Of a stretch of 32,937 bases of DNA, positions 24,141-32,600 are shown one piece after another; position 1 is the stretch's first letter; the number at the start of each line of letters is the position of its first letter. The DNA lies in the NCBI GenBank assembly GCA_017470055.1, contig JAFUFD010000084.1:1-32937 (forward strand), given 5' to 3'. Under the pieces are notes generated by a model. The model searched no databases, was not told the origin of the DNA, and saw nothing but the letters and a program-made list of their open reading frames with translations. The DNA comes from Prevotella sp. (GTDB taxonomy: Bacteria; Bacteroidota; Bacteroidia; Bacteroidales; Bacteroidaceae). The translations under genes were made by a program, and so were the position numbers.

Positions 24141-24746
24141 ATGGATAAAGTAAGTTATGCACTGGGCTTAGGCATTGGTCGCCAACTTGCCCAGATGGGT
24201 GCTACCGAGTTGAATATCGACGATTTTGCCACCGCTATTAAGGATGTGATTGCTGGTAATGATTTGAAAGTATCCAACCGTGAGGCACAACAGATAGTAC
24301 AAGACTATTTCGCCGCGCAAGAGGAGAAAATCAACAAGCAGCGTGCTGAGCAAGGCAAGGCACACAAGGAGGCTGGTGAGAAATACCTCGCTGAGAACGC
24401 CAAGAAAGACGGAGTGATTACCCTGCCTAGTGGACTGCAATATCAGGTATTGAAGGAAGGTAACGGCAAGAAGCCAACGGCAAAGGACAGCGTGAAGTGC
24501 CACTATGAGGGATTCCTGATTGACGGCACCGTATTCGACAGCAGCGTAGAGCGTGGCGAGCCAGCAGTCTTCGGATTGCAGCAGGTCATCGCCGGTTGGA
24601 CGGAAGGCCTGCAACTGATGCAGGAGGGTGCAAAGTACCGTTTCTTCATCCCCTACCGTCTTGCCTATGGCGAGGGTGGCGCAGGCGCCTCCATTCCTCC
24701 GTTTGCCGCTCTTATCTTCGATGTGGAGTTGATTCAAGTGATGTAA
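24141..24746 (+). CDS. FKBP-type peptidyl-prolyl isomerase, cytoplasmic
   Basis: The 201-residue protein has no signal peptide. An N-terminal FklB/FkpA-type helical dimerisation region (about 1-90) begins VSYALGLGIGRQLAQ. The FKBP domain (about 95-201) keeps the usual pocket residues: HYEGFLIDGTVFDSS, VIAGWTEGL, and LAYGEGGAGASIPPFAALIF. It should catalyse proline cis-trans isomerisation and act as a folding helper in the cytoplasm. It is the first of three tandem paralogues (gaps of 24 and 3 bases). Confidence 0.92.
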   Translation: MDKVSYALGLGIGRQLAQMGATELNIDDFATAIKDVIAGNDLKVSNREAQQIVQDYFAAQEEKINKQRAEQGKAHKEAGEKYLAENAKKDGVITLPSGLQYQVLKEGNGKKPTAKDSVKCHYEGFLIDGTVFDSSVERGEPAVFGLQQVIAGWTEGLQLMQEGAKYRFFIPYRLAYGEGGAGASIPPFAALIFDVELIQVM

Positions 24747-24770
24747 CGAGATAACGAAATAATAAGAAAA

Positions 24771-25655
24771 ATGAAAAAGTTTACTTTTGCTGCTATTGCA
24801 GTTGTAGCCGCTGTGACTTTGTTCTCTTGCGGCAATGGTGCTCCCAAGGCAAACCTGAAGAGTGATGTTGATACCCTCAGTTATGCTATTGGTATGGCAC
24901 AGACCAATGGTCTGAAAGATTACCTGGTGAATCGTCTGGACATTGATACTGCCTATATGGACGAGTTTATCAAAGGTCTGAACGAAGGTGCTAATGCTGG
25001 TGACGACAAGAAGAAGGCTGCTTACTATGCCGGTATTCAGATTGGTCAGCAGATCAGCAACCAGATGGTAAAAGGTATCAACCACGAATTGTTTGGCAAT
25101 GACTCTACCAAGACCATCTCGCTGAAGAACTTTATGGCTGGATTTATCAGTGGTACTACTGGCAAGGGCGGTCTGATGACTGTTGACTCTGCCCAGGTGG
25201 TAGCCCAGGCGCTGATGCAGAGCATCAAGGAAAAGACCATGGAGAAAGAGTTTGGTCCTAACAGAGAGGCTGGAGAGAAGTTCCTCGCTGAGAATGCCAA
25301 GAAAGAGGGAGTGAAGACCCTTGAGGGCGGTGTTCAGTATAAGGTCATCAAGGAGGGTACTGGTGCCATCCCTGCTGATACCTCTCGTGTGAAGGTTAAC
25401 TATGAGGGTCGTCTGCTCGATGGCACTATCTTCGACAGCACTTATAAGCGTGGTGAGCCTGCTGAGTTCCGTTGCAACCAGGTTATCAAGGGTTGGACAG
25501 AGGCTCTTATCCACATGCCCGCAGGTTCTGTCTGGGAAATATATGTTCCTCAGGAGAAGGCATACGGTGCTCGTCAGCAGGGTAATGACATCAAGCCATT
25601 CTCTATGCTGATCTTCAAGATTGAACTGTTAGAGGTTAACCCTAAGAGAAAGTAA
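24771..25655 (+). CDS. FKBP-type peptidyl-prolyl isomerase, lipoprotein
   Basis: The 294-residue protein has a signal peptide with lipobox LFSC (Cys20), so it is membrane-anchored in the envelope. A helical dimerisation region (about 33-170) begins DTLSYAIGMAQTNGLKDY. The FKBP domain (about 180-292) has NYEGRLLDGTIFDST, VIKGWTEAL, KAYGARQQGNDIKPFSMLIF. The pocket residues Tyr, Phe-Asp, Val-Ile and Trp are kept. It probably helps fold exported or outer-membrane proteins. It is the middle gene of the three-gene FKBP cluster and closely related to the third. Confidence 0.92.
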   Translation: MKKFTFAAIAVVAAVTLFSCGNGAPKANLKSDVDTLSYAIGMAQTNGLKDYLVNRLDIDTAYMDEFIKGLNEGANAGDDKKKAAYYAGIQIGQQISNQMVKGINHELFGNDSTKTISLKNFMAGFISGTTGKGGLMTVDSAQVVAQALMQSIKEKTMEKEFGPNREAGEKFLAENAKKEGVKTLEGGVQYKVIKEGTGAIPADTSRVKVNYEGRLLDGTIFDSTYKRGEPAEFRCNQVIKGWTEALIHMPAGSVWEIYVPQEKAYGARQQGNDIKPFSMLIFKIELLEVNPKRK

Positions 25656-25658
25656 TCG

Positions 25659-26387
25659 ATGAGAAGAATCATCATGGTAGCACTCATCCTTGCGATGGGT
25701 GCTACTTTCCATTCCGCAAAAGCCCAGCGACTTGAGTCACGTGCAGACTCGCTGAACTACTGTTTCGGTATGGCACAGTCACAGGGACTGTTACGCTTCC
25801 TGGAGCAGTTCCGACAGGATGTCTATGGCAACGACTCGACGAACACCGACGGGTTTAATATCGACCTCTTTATGAAGGGCTTTAACGATGGTGTGAATAA
25901 CAACCACCAACTGATGACCTACGAACAGGCTAACGCCGTCCTGCCTGGATTGATTAATACGGTCAAGGCAGAAACGACACTCAGACAATACGGCTACAAC
26001 AAGGAGGCTGGAGAGAAGTTCCTTGCTGAGAACGCCAAGAAGAAAGGTGTCAAGGTGCTGCCCAGTGGCGTACAGTATAAGGTGCTGCAGAAAGGAACGG
26101 GAGCCATTCCCGCTGACACCTGCCGTGTAAAGGTCAATTACGAGGGGCACACCATCGATGGTAAGGAGTTCGACAGTTCCTATAAACGTGGGAAACCCGC
26201 TGAGTTTGGCTGTAAACAAGTCATCAAAGGCTGGACGGAGGTACTCACCCACATGCCTGTCGGTTCTATCTGGGAGGTGTATATTCCCCAAGAGTTAGCC
26301 TATGGTGAGCATAAACAGGGTAACGACATCCTACCCTTCTCCATGCTGATCTTCAAAATAGAACTTCTGGAGATTGTCAACAAATAA
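25659..26387 (+). CDS. FKBP-type peptidyl-prolyl isomerase, periplasmic
   Basis: The 242-residue protein has a cleavable signal peptide ending near AKAQ (about residue 23) without a lipobox, so a soluble periplasmic location is expected. A helical part starts [19 protein letters not shown]. The FKBP domain has [24 protein letters not shown] and [20 protein letters not shown]. It begins three bases after the previous stop and is followed by a terminator, so it ends the operon. Its C-terminal domain is very similar to that of the lipoprotein paralogue, which suggests duplication. Confidence 0.92.
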   Translation: MRRIIMVALILAMGATFHSAKAQRLESRADSLNYCFGMAQSQGLLRFLEQFRQDVYGNDSTNTDGFNIDLFMKGFNDGVNNNHQLMTYEQANAVLPGLINTVKAETTLRQYGYNKEAGEKFLAENAKKKGVKVLPSGVQYKVLQKGTGAIPADTCRVKVNYEGHTIDGKEFDSSYKRGKPAEFGCKQVIKGWTEVLTHMPVGSIWEVYIPQELAYGEHKQGNDILPFSMLIFKIELLEIVNK

Positions 26388-26395
26388 AAAACAAG

Positions 26396-26424
26396 GAGAG
26401 CAGACCATCAATCTGCTCTTTTTG
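26396..26424 (+). terminator. Rho-independent terminator of FKBP operon
   Basis: AGAGCAGA (26397-26404) pairs perfectly with TCTGCTCT (26412-26419) around a 7-base loop. A run of T follows. Confidence 0.85.
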
Positions 26425-26455
26425 TTTAATTACACACAATTTTTCGAGCAAAATG

Positions 26456-26486
26456 TTGCCTATATCGATTAAAATGCTTACTTTTG
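26456..26486 (+). promoter_or_regulatory. Promoter of lrp-like operon
   Basis: TTG (26456-26458), a 20-base gap and TACTTTTG (26479-26486) fit the Bacteroidetes promoter, 34 bases before the ATG. Confidence 0.6.
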
Positions 26487-26520
26487 CTTACAATTTGTAA
26501 ACTTAGCAACCATTTAAGAT

Positions 26521-26994
26521 ATGGCAACAGCAGAAAAAATTGACAATCTCGACAAGAAAATCTTGAATATCCTGTCGAAGAACGCACGCATCCCTTTCAA
26601 GGATGTCGCTGCGGAATGTAACGTGTCACGTGCCGCCATCCATCAGCGTGTGCAGCATCTGATAGAGGCAAATGTCATTATGGGTAGTGGCTTTGATGTC
26701 AACCCCAAGAGCCTGGGTTACAGCACCTGCACCTATGTGGGCATCACCCTTGAGCGTGGCTCGATGTACAAAGACGTGGTAGAGCGGCTACAACACATCC
26801 CAGAGATTGTAGAGTGCCACTTCACCACAGGTCCATACACCATGCTGGTGAAACTCTACGCCCGTGACAACGAGCAGTTGATGCATTTGCTTAACGGTCG
26901 TTTACAGGACATTCCCGGTGTGGTGGCAACAGAGACTCTCATCTCTCTGGAACAGAGCATCAAACGTGAGATTCCCGTCAGTATAGAAGAATAA
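26521..26994 (+). CDS. Lrp/AsnC-family transcriptional regulator
   Basis: The 157-residue protein has an N-terminal winged HTH (about 8-60: LDKKILNILSKNARIPFKDVA, here cut by the family motif SRAAIHQRVQ). A RAM ligand-binding domain (about 68-145) has GPYTMLVKLYARDNEQL. The family senses amino acids or related metabolites and binds DNA as dimers or octamers. It lies six bases upstream of the fused glutamyl hydrolase/dipeptidase gene, so it may control that peptide-degradation gene or be autoregulated with it. The effector is unknown. Confidence 0.92.
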   Translation: MATAEKIDNLDKKILNILSKNARIPFKDVAAECNVSRAAIHQRVQHLIEANVIMGSGFDVNPKSLGYSTCTYVGITLERGSMYKDVVERLQHIPEIVECHFTTGPYTMLVKLYARDNEQLMHLLNGRLQDIPGVVATETLISLEQSIKREIPVSIEE

Positions 26995-27000
26995 GAGAAT

Positions 27001-28707
27001 ATGAATCGTTTCGACTGGCAGTCGCAGTTGGCGGAGAAAGCCTATGCGACATTTCCTGAGGCAACCTTTAAACCTGTCATTGGCATAACGGGCAATTATG
27101 CGGAACTCACCTGTAAACTGGCAGAAGGCTACTATAAGTCTGTCGCAAAGGCTGGAGGCGTACCCGTTATCATCCCGCCTCTCGCTGATACTGATGTGAT
27201 CATCAATACTTTGGGAAAAATCGACGGTCTGATTCTCAGTGGCGGAGGTGATTATGACCCCCACTATGCTGGGGAGGAGCCAGACCCCAAGTTAGGAGAG
27301 ATCAACGAGGAGCGTGACCTTCCCGAATTGTTTATCACCCGCCTTGCCTACAATAGGCAGATTCCCATTTTGGGAATATGCCGTGGTATTCAGACGCTTG
27401 CCATGACATTGGATGGGAAAGTCAAGCAGGACATTACGGATATAGCAACTATCAATCATTCCCAAAGTGAGGAGCGTTCCGTGGCTACGCATCAGGTCAA
27501 TATCGAGAAAGACTCCATTCTCTATCAACTCTATGAGAAGACACAACTTGCCGTCAATTCGTTCCACCATCAGGCGGTATGCGAGTGTGGTGAAAAGTTC
27601 CGTGTCGTAGCGACATCGGAAGACGGTATCATCGAGGCGATGGAGAGCGCGGAGTTCAAACCCATCCTTGGTGTACAATGGCATCCTGAGTGTCTGGAAG
27701 AAGGACTTCCCATATTCAAGTGGATTGTTGAGGAGGCGAAACTATTCCGTCAGGCATGCGCCCTCCATCAGGACATGATAACCCTCGACTCCCATTGTGA
27801 TACCCCGATGTTCTTCCCACAGGGTATTGACTTTGGGAAACGAGACGACAGGATTCTGGTTGACCTTCATAAGATGGAGGACGGACACCATGACGCTGCC
27901 ATCATGGTCGCCTATCTGCCCCAGCCCACGGAGAATCCCACTGCCTATGCCGATGATATCTTCGACAAGATAGAGGAGATTGTCAAGCAGCATAAGGATC
28001 ATCTCGCCCTTGCCAAGAGTCCTACCGACCTCTATTTCTACAAAGCACAAGATAAGAAAAGTATTCTCTTAGGCATAGAGAATGGTATTGCCCTTGACGG
28101 AAAACTGGATAACCTGAAGCACTTCGCCGACCGTGGCATCGTATATATGACCCTTTGCCACAATGGCGACAATGACATCTGCGACTCCGCCAAAGGCAGT
28201 CAGACCCATAACGGTGTCAGCAAGTTTGGGAAGAAAGTCATTAAGATGATGAACAAACTGGGCATCGTCGTCGACCTCAGCCATGCCTCCGAGAAGAGTT
28301 TCTATGACGCCTTGGAAATCAGCAAGAAACCTATTGTGTGCAGCCATAGTTGCTGCCGTGCCCTTTGCGACCATCCCCGCAACCTCACTGACGACCAAAT
28401 GCGCGCCCTTGCCAAAAAGGACGGCGTGTTGCAGATTACCTGTTATCCTGGATTCCTGCGCAGTGACGGGAAAGCGACTGTCGAAGATGTCCTTGCCCAT
28501 CTGGAGCATGCCATTGAGGTGATGGATATCGATCATGTGGGAATAGGTACTGACTTCGACGGTGACGGTGGTGTACCGGGCTTTGCCGACGCTTCGGATG
28601 TCATCAATCTCACACGCCTGTTAATAAAGCGTGGCTATTCCTCCCTGGATATCCAGAAGATCTGGGGAGTGAATTTCCAGCGAGTGATACTCGATTCACA
28701 AATGTAA
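27001..28707 (+). CDS. Fusion: C26 gamma-glutamyl hydrolase plus M19 dipeptidase
   Basis: This single 568-residue frame joins two enzymes. Residues about 22-250 are a class I glutamine-amidotransferase-like C26 domain with nucleophile Cys127 in GICRGIQ and the His-x-Glu pair in GVQWHPE (His228, Glu230). It resembles gamma-glutamyl-GABA hydrolase (PuuD). Residues about 258-568 are a membrane-dipeptidase (M19) domain with metal-binding DSHCDTP (263-269), DLSHAS, CSHSCCRAL, and GTDFDG. There is no signal peptide, so it acts in the cytoplasm. Together the halves could remove a gamma-glutamyl group and then split the resulting dipeptide. That is inferred from family chemistry. It follows an Lrp-like regulator by six bases. 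Confidence 0.9.
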   Translation: MNRFDWQSQLAEKAYATFPEATFKPVIGITGNYAELTCKLAEGYYKSVAKAGGVPVIIPPLADTDVIINTLGKIDGLILSGGGDYDPHYAGEEPDPKLGEINEERDLPELFITRLAYNRQIPILGICRGIQTLAMTLDGKVKQDITDIATINHSQSEERSVATHQVNIEKDSILYQLYEKTQLAVNSFHHQAVCECGEKFRVVATSEDGIIEAMESAEFKPILGVQWHPECLEEGLPIFKWIVEEAKLFRQACALHQDMITLDSHCDTPMFFPQGIDFGKRDDRILVDLHKMEDGHHDAAIMVAYLPQPTENPTAYADDIFDKIEEIVKQHKDHLALAKSPTDLYFYKAQDKKSILLGIENGIALDGKLDNLKHFADRGIVYMTLCHNGDNDICDSAKGSQTHNGVSKFGKKVIKMMNKLGIVVDLSHASEKSFYDALEISKKPIVCSHSCCRALCDHPRNLTDDQMRALAKKDGVLQITCYPGFLRSDGKATVEDVLAHLEHAIEVMDIDHVGIGTDFDGDGGVPGFADASDVINLTRLLIKRGYSSLDIQKIWGVNFQRVILDSQM

Positions 28708-28719
28708 AAGGTAGAGAGA

Positions 28720-29136
28720 ATGATCACTTACAATACAGAAAATGTCCGTTTCCCGAATATCAAGCGGCGTGAGACCACCGCTTGGATTCGTCGTGTGGCA
28801 GCCACCTACGGTAAGAAAGTGGGGGAGGTGGGTTACCTCTTCTGTGATGATGAGCATATCCTGGAAGTCAACCGACAATATCTGGGACATGACTACTATA
28901 CCGATATCATCACCTTTGACTATGACGAGGGAGACATACTGAATGGCGACCTCGTCATCTCCCTTGACACCGTACGCTCCAATGCCGAACTCTTCCATAA
29001 GGAGTACGACGAGGAACTGCATCGTGTCATCATCCATGGAATTCTCCATCTCTGTGGCATTAACGACAAAGGACCAGGGGAGCGTGAGATCATGGAAGCC
29101 GCTGAGAACAAGGCATTAGCCCTTCTGAAAGGCTAA
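28720..29136 (+). CDS. ybeY: Endoribonuclease YbeY / rRNA maturation factor
   Basis: The 138-residue protein has the YbeY core: YLFCDDEHILEVNRQYLGHD, then TDIITFDY, then GDLVIS, and the metal site HGILHLCGINDKGPGEREIM. The first two metal-binding His (106 and 110) are present. The usual third His, in G-Y-D-H of the E. coli protein, aligns with Asp116 here. It takes part in 16S rRNA 3'-end maturation and ribosome quality control. It lies 12 bases after the fusion enzyme and overlaps the end of the convergent LruC-like gene by a few bases. Confidence 0.9.
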   Translation: MITYNTENVRFPNIKRRETTAWIRRVAATYGKKVGEVGYLFCDDEHILEVNRQYLGHDYYTDIITFDYDEGDILNGDLVISLDTVRSNAELFHKEYDEELHRVIIHGILHLCGINDKGPGEREIMEAAENKALALLKG

Positions 29137-30410
29137 TACACAGCCCCCGTGGCAGGGTAGAGATACCAGTCCTGTGCTTTGGCGTGGTCAAGAATCCACT
29201 CACCCCAAGAGTGCCCACTCTCCTGATAAGCGCCAGCCACTATCGTGTTCTTGCGCTCGCCAATAGCCTGTTCCTCTAAAGGGTAACGGAACTTGCCATA
29301 AGGAACGGTGAGCGCCCAACTGAATCCGTTGTTGTAACTCTGGGCGGCTCCGTTGTAGTAGTTGAAGAGCACCTCAGACAGTTTATAGGGATAGGTATGC
29401 ACCTCCCAGAAATTATCACCCGTCTGTCCATACTGCACGACGATAAAGGGGTCAATCTCAGCAAGGGTGAAATTACGTGCCTGATAGGCATCGTGAAAAT
29501 TGATATAGTAAGTAACTATAACTGGAGGCTGTACGGCTCCGTTATTGCTGGAGGTAGGATTTTGTATTGTGTTGAAATAGCGGCGATAGACAGAGCCGTC
29601 TGCTGCGAGGTGGAACATGGCGAGATGAGCATCGTCGAAAAGGTTGATAACAGCATTGCCATTAAGTGCCTTCAGTTTCACATCACTCTGCTTAATGAAG
29701 AGACGCTCACGATCTGGTTCACGCACAAAGGTAGTAGCCTCGTCTTGTGTAATATCCACTGACTCATAGGAATAGCCCACCAAACGGATTGCCGCAGCAA
29801 TCTGGGAAAGATAGCCCACCGCATCAAGCCTCACCTTCAAAGCAACCACCTCCTCGTTGTCTGTTGGCTCCTTGGTGATACTCATCACGACATCATTATA
29901 GTCCCAGTCACCTGGATTGGGGTAGTCGGCCTCGAAACAATAAAAGATACGCTGACGGCTGACAGCATTGGGAGTACCTGTAGGTTCTGTAGTACCTAAA
30001 GTGATGGTCTCCTGATTGGTGGAAGCCTGTGCTATACGCAGATAATTGCCATCTTCGTCAAGCACTACGGCAAATATCCTCGACTGTGCAGAAGGCACCA
30101 TATAATTTAACTGCTTGCTAACCCTTGAGTTCGTAGAGGCTTCTGCAAGAATTTCCACACCTGTGGACGTAAAGGGGTCACCTGAAAGAATACAGACCTT
30201 GGCAGCACCATTCACATCACCTCTTACGAAACTTGTGCAATTATTTGTTAGCGTCCATGTGTGTCCTTTCTCAATGGAGTCCACAGGAAAATAGCCTTCC
30301 AACTGGTCTTCATAGCCATAATATCTGAATTTGTCTCTAACGCAAGCCGTTAAGACACTGACAATTACAATTGTTACCAATAATATATTTCCAAGAATCT
30401 TTCTCATCAT
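29133..30410 (-). CDS. LruC/DUF4842-like lipoprotein
   Basis: The 425-residue protein has a lipobox VLTAC (Cys23). The ATG one codon later is an equally possible start. A beta-rich N-terminal part (about 45-140) with TWTLTNNCTSF follows. The LruC/DUF4842-type domain then begins with CFEADYPNPGDWDYNDVVM (158-176). Its DWDYND acidic cluster probably binds calcium. Proteins of this kind are exported cell-surface lipoproteins in Bacteroidetes with no firm function. It converges on ybeY with overlapping stops and is divergent from a second protein carrying a DWDFND cluster, so the pair probably works together. Confidence 0.8.
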   Translation of the reverse strand: MMRKILGNILLVTIVIVSVLTACVRDKFRYYGYEDQLEGYFPVDSIEKGHTWTLTNNCTSFVRGDVNGAAKVCILSGDPFTSTGVEILAEASTNSRVSKQLNYMVPSAQSRIFAVVLDEDGNYLRIAQASTNQETITLGTTEPTGTPNAVSRQRIFYCFEADYPNPGDWDYNDVVMSITKEPTDNEEVVALKVRLDAVGYLSQIAAAIRLVGYSYESVDITQDEATTFVREPDRERLFIKQSDVKLKALNGNAVINLFDDAHLAMFHLAADGSVYRRYFNTIQNPTSSNNGAVQPPVIVTYYINFHDAYQARNFTLAEIDPFIVVQYGQTGDNFWEVHTYPYKLSEVLFNYYNGAAQSYNNGFSWALTVPYGKFRYPLEEQAIGERKNTIVAGAYQESGHSWGEWILDHAKAQDWYLYPATGAVY

Positions 30411-30553
30411 CGTTCTATTTTTGGGGTGTAAAATTACAAAAAATGGTTGAAGTATGAATCATTTTAACATTAAAAAGTTGACCCGTGCAAACGATTCCGT
30501 ACAATTTTATATTTTTTAACTTTATATTGTCATAATTTATTAAATAAATAATG

Positions 30554-30561
30554 TATTTTTG
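30554..30561 (+). promoter_or_regulatory. -7 box of second LruC-like gene
   Basis: TATTTTTG followed by CAGCAC lies 66 bases before the ATG and fits TAnnTTTG. The AT-rich upstream DNA has no TTTG at the ideal distance. Confidence 0.5.
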
Positions 30562-30627
30562 CAGCACTTATTTAAGAGAGACTATATTCTTAATAACAAA
30601 ATTTATAATCATTAAAAAATCGGAAAG

Positions 30628-31932
30628 ATGAAAAAGTTATTTTTGATGGGTTTCGTAGCCCTTGCTTTCGCAAGTTGCGTAAGTGACAAGGAAGTGACTC
30701 CACTGACTCAGGAGCAGAAGTATGAGGCTGCTTTCGAGGAACTTGTTGGTGGTCAGATTAATGCTAGTGTAAATTGGGGATTTGTTAATGTACAGGCTAC
30801 TGCTTTTGACGCAGACGGCAAATACATTGGTATGCGTGATGCCAATGTAAACGGCAACGAATGGGCAAATTATATGGAGGTTCCTGCTGCTTTGACAGAA
30901 ACTCAGAAAGCAGTCGTACGTGATTGGTTCCAGACTCATCCTAACTATGAGGGTGCTTCTGTAAACTGGTCTGAGTTCTGGGTAGAGCAAGTTTACAAAG
31001 GAGGCACGAATCCTACAGAGGCTTGTCCTGAGGCATATACTGCAGGTAATGGCTCCACAGGTATCATAGGTTCCGCTCACATGGATAAATTAACTTGTGG
31101 AACAGGTGATGAACACATCAACAACTTCAACTATGGCGATAACAAGAACTGGAATGGTTTCACTCTGATGCAAAACTCAAGTTCAGAGTGCTTCGGCTAT
31201 ATTACCAGCGAGAGTTCTGAGCAGAAGGATGATAAGTACATCATCGTTTCTGGTGACGAGATTGACGAGAGTGTAGCAGGTATGTATTTCGTAGGTTTCG
31301 ATTTCGAGTCAACAGGTAATGAGCCTAACCAACAGATTGCTGCTGACGGCTACTACAGTGACTGGATTGTACGCATCGTTCCTGGACTTTATAAGAATCG
31401 CCAGCGTGTGATGGTTGAGGACTTGATTGCAACTGACCTCTCTCAGATTGACAAGAGTGACTGGGACTTCAACGATGCCATATTTGATGTTAACTTCATT
31501 GACGCATACGAGAATAATACCAATGTGAAATATGCTGTTATCACACTTTGGGCTGCTGGTGGTACCAAATCTCTGACCATTGAAGGCAAAGAAGTTCACG
31601 AGTTGTTCGGACAGGCTACTTCTAAGATGATTAACACCAACGCAAGTAATGGTATAGATGGTCTAACTCCTGTTATCTTCCGTGTATACTTGGGTAGCAC
31701 AGATTATAGCAAAGAGTATAATGCAAACTTGATTACTGTCAAGGTTGGTGGCACAGTTTTGGATGCTCCAGAGGGCAAGGCTCCTCAGAAGATTGTTGTT
31801 TCCAGCAATACTAAGTGGATGCAGGAGCGTGTTATCATCACTGAGGGTTATGCTAAGTTTGCTGAATATGCAAAGACAAATGCTCCAGCAGACTGGTATA
31901 AGACAGTTACTGATGCTTCTAAATTGTATTAA
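30628..31932 (+). CDS. LruC-like surface lipoprotein
   Basis: The 434-residue protein has lipobox FASC (Cys17) and a mature N-terminus with a helical start (EQKYEAAFEELVGG), then INASVNWGF. It is otherwise beta-rich and acidic. SDWDFNDAIFDV (277-288) corresponds to the DWDYND motif of the divergent neighbour and is the probable calcium site. The end has a WxxE-like helix and DWYKTVTDASKLY, comparable to the neighbour's DWYLYPATGAVY. It probably sits on the cell surface. Function is unknown. A strong terminator follows 39 bases after the stop, so it is a single-gene unit. Confidence 0.8.
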   Translation: MKKLFLMGFVALAFASCVSDKEVTPLTQEQKYEAAFEELVGGQINASVNWGFVNVQATAFDADGKYIGMRDANVNGNEWANYMEVPAALTETQKAVVRDWFQTHPNYEGASVNWSEFWVEQVYKGGTNPTEACPEAYTAGNGSTGIIGSAHMDKLTCGTGDEHINNFNYGDNKNWNGFTLMQNSSSECFGYITSESSEQKDDKYIIVSGDEIDESVAGMYFVGFDFESTGNEPNQQIAADGYYSDWIVRIVPGLYKNRQRVMVEDLIATDLSQIDKSDWDFNDAIFDVNFIDAYENNTNVKYAVITLWAAGGTKSLTIEGKEVHELFGQATSKMINTNASNGIDGLTPVIFRVYLGSTDYSKEYNANLITVKVGGTVLDAPEGKAPQKIVVSSNTKWMQERVIITEGYAKFAEYAKTNAPADWYKTVTDASKLY

Positions 31933-31968
31933 TTTGACCCATCAAATACAATCATAAACAATCTTTCT

Positions 31969-32002
31969 AAGGAGCGCCTGCGTGATGTAGGCGCTCTTTT
32001 TT
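31969..32002 (+). terminator. Rho-independent terminator
   Basis: GAGCGCCT (31972-31979) pairs with AGGCGCTC (31989-31996) around a 9-base loop. TTTTTT follows. It ends the LruC-like gene. Confidence 0.88.
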
Positions 32003-32020
32003 GTAAGTTCCTCAGGAAAA

Positions 32021-32101
32021 TTCCCACGTTGGGAATCCATTATTCCCACGCTGGGAATCCTACTTTCCCACATTGGGAATCTTACTTTCCCACGTTGGGA
32101 A
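32021..32101. repeat. Four 22-bp-spaced palindromic repeats
   Basis: TTCCCA-nnn-TGGGAA occurs at 32021, 32043, 32065 and 32087, each 15 bases long and exactly 22 bases apart. The centres vary (CGT, CGC, CAT, CGT) while the six-base arms of all copies are intact apart from the central pair of copy 2. The spacers resemble each other (ATCCATTA, ATCCTACT, ATCTTACT). Confidence 0.85.
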
Positions 32102-32139
32102 TATTTGCAAATGATAGGATTTCTCTCTTTCAACAAAAG

Positions 32140-32333
32140 AAATTCATTTATTCTGTTCACACTTCATCGATTTTTTCGTAACTTTGACTTCGTCGAACTT
32201 ACTCGGCACTCGGAAAAGTCCAAATATATTTGGCTTTTCTCTCGTTTTTTCGTAACTTTAGATAAGTTACTCCGTCTCGGAAGAAAAAACAAATGAATTT
32301 GTTTTGTTCTTCTCTCGACTTTTCGTAACTTTG
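32140..32333 (+). repeat. Tandem promoter-like repeat units
   Basis: The -7-like boxes TAACTTTG (32179-32186), TAACTTTA (32253-32260) and TAACTTTG (32326-32333) are 74 and 73 bases apart. Each is preceded by TTTTTCG or TTTTCG. Units two and three also have TTTG 20 and 19 bases upstream and share CTTACTC/GTTACTC and CTCGGA upstream. CCAAATATATTTGG, a perfect palindrome, overlaps the -33 box of unit two. Confidence 0.7.
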
Positions 32334-32494
32334 TAGGAATTCTCAGCTTTTCTTTATCTAAAGGCAGTCTGGGGGATTGAGGAAAATCTGGGTTACGAAT
32401 TGGCAACCGTACTCAATTCCACATTCTGCTATAAACTGCATCAAAGAACACCTGATGCTGAGCCTGCAACCATACTATGACTCATCATCGAGTG

Positions 32495-32525
32495 CAAAGG
32501 TAATCATTTCTTTGGATACAACAAA
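32495..32525 (-). promoter_or_regulatory. Leftward promoter-like site
   Basis: On the minus strand TTTG (32525-32522), 19 bases, and TACCTTTG (32502-32495) match the consensus. Downstream (leftward) only a frame of 27 codons starting MQFIAECGIEYG is seen, so its product may be a short RNA or a tiny peptide. Confidence 0.45.
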
Positions 32526-32600
32526 ATGTTATGCTACTTTTTTTATGAGTTTTGTATTATTCATAGAACAGATGGAACATAATACCCTTCCCGTCCACTT

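Noticed and set aside
24168-25514. 448-residue minus-strand open frame across the FKBP genes
   Set aside because: It is a shadow of two clear FKBP genes whose motifs are intact on the plus strand.
32021-32101. CRISPR array
   Set aside because: The repeats are only 15 bases and the spacers 7, the spacers are similar to each other, and no cas genes are present.
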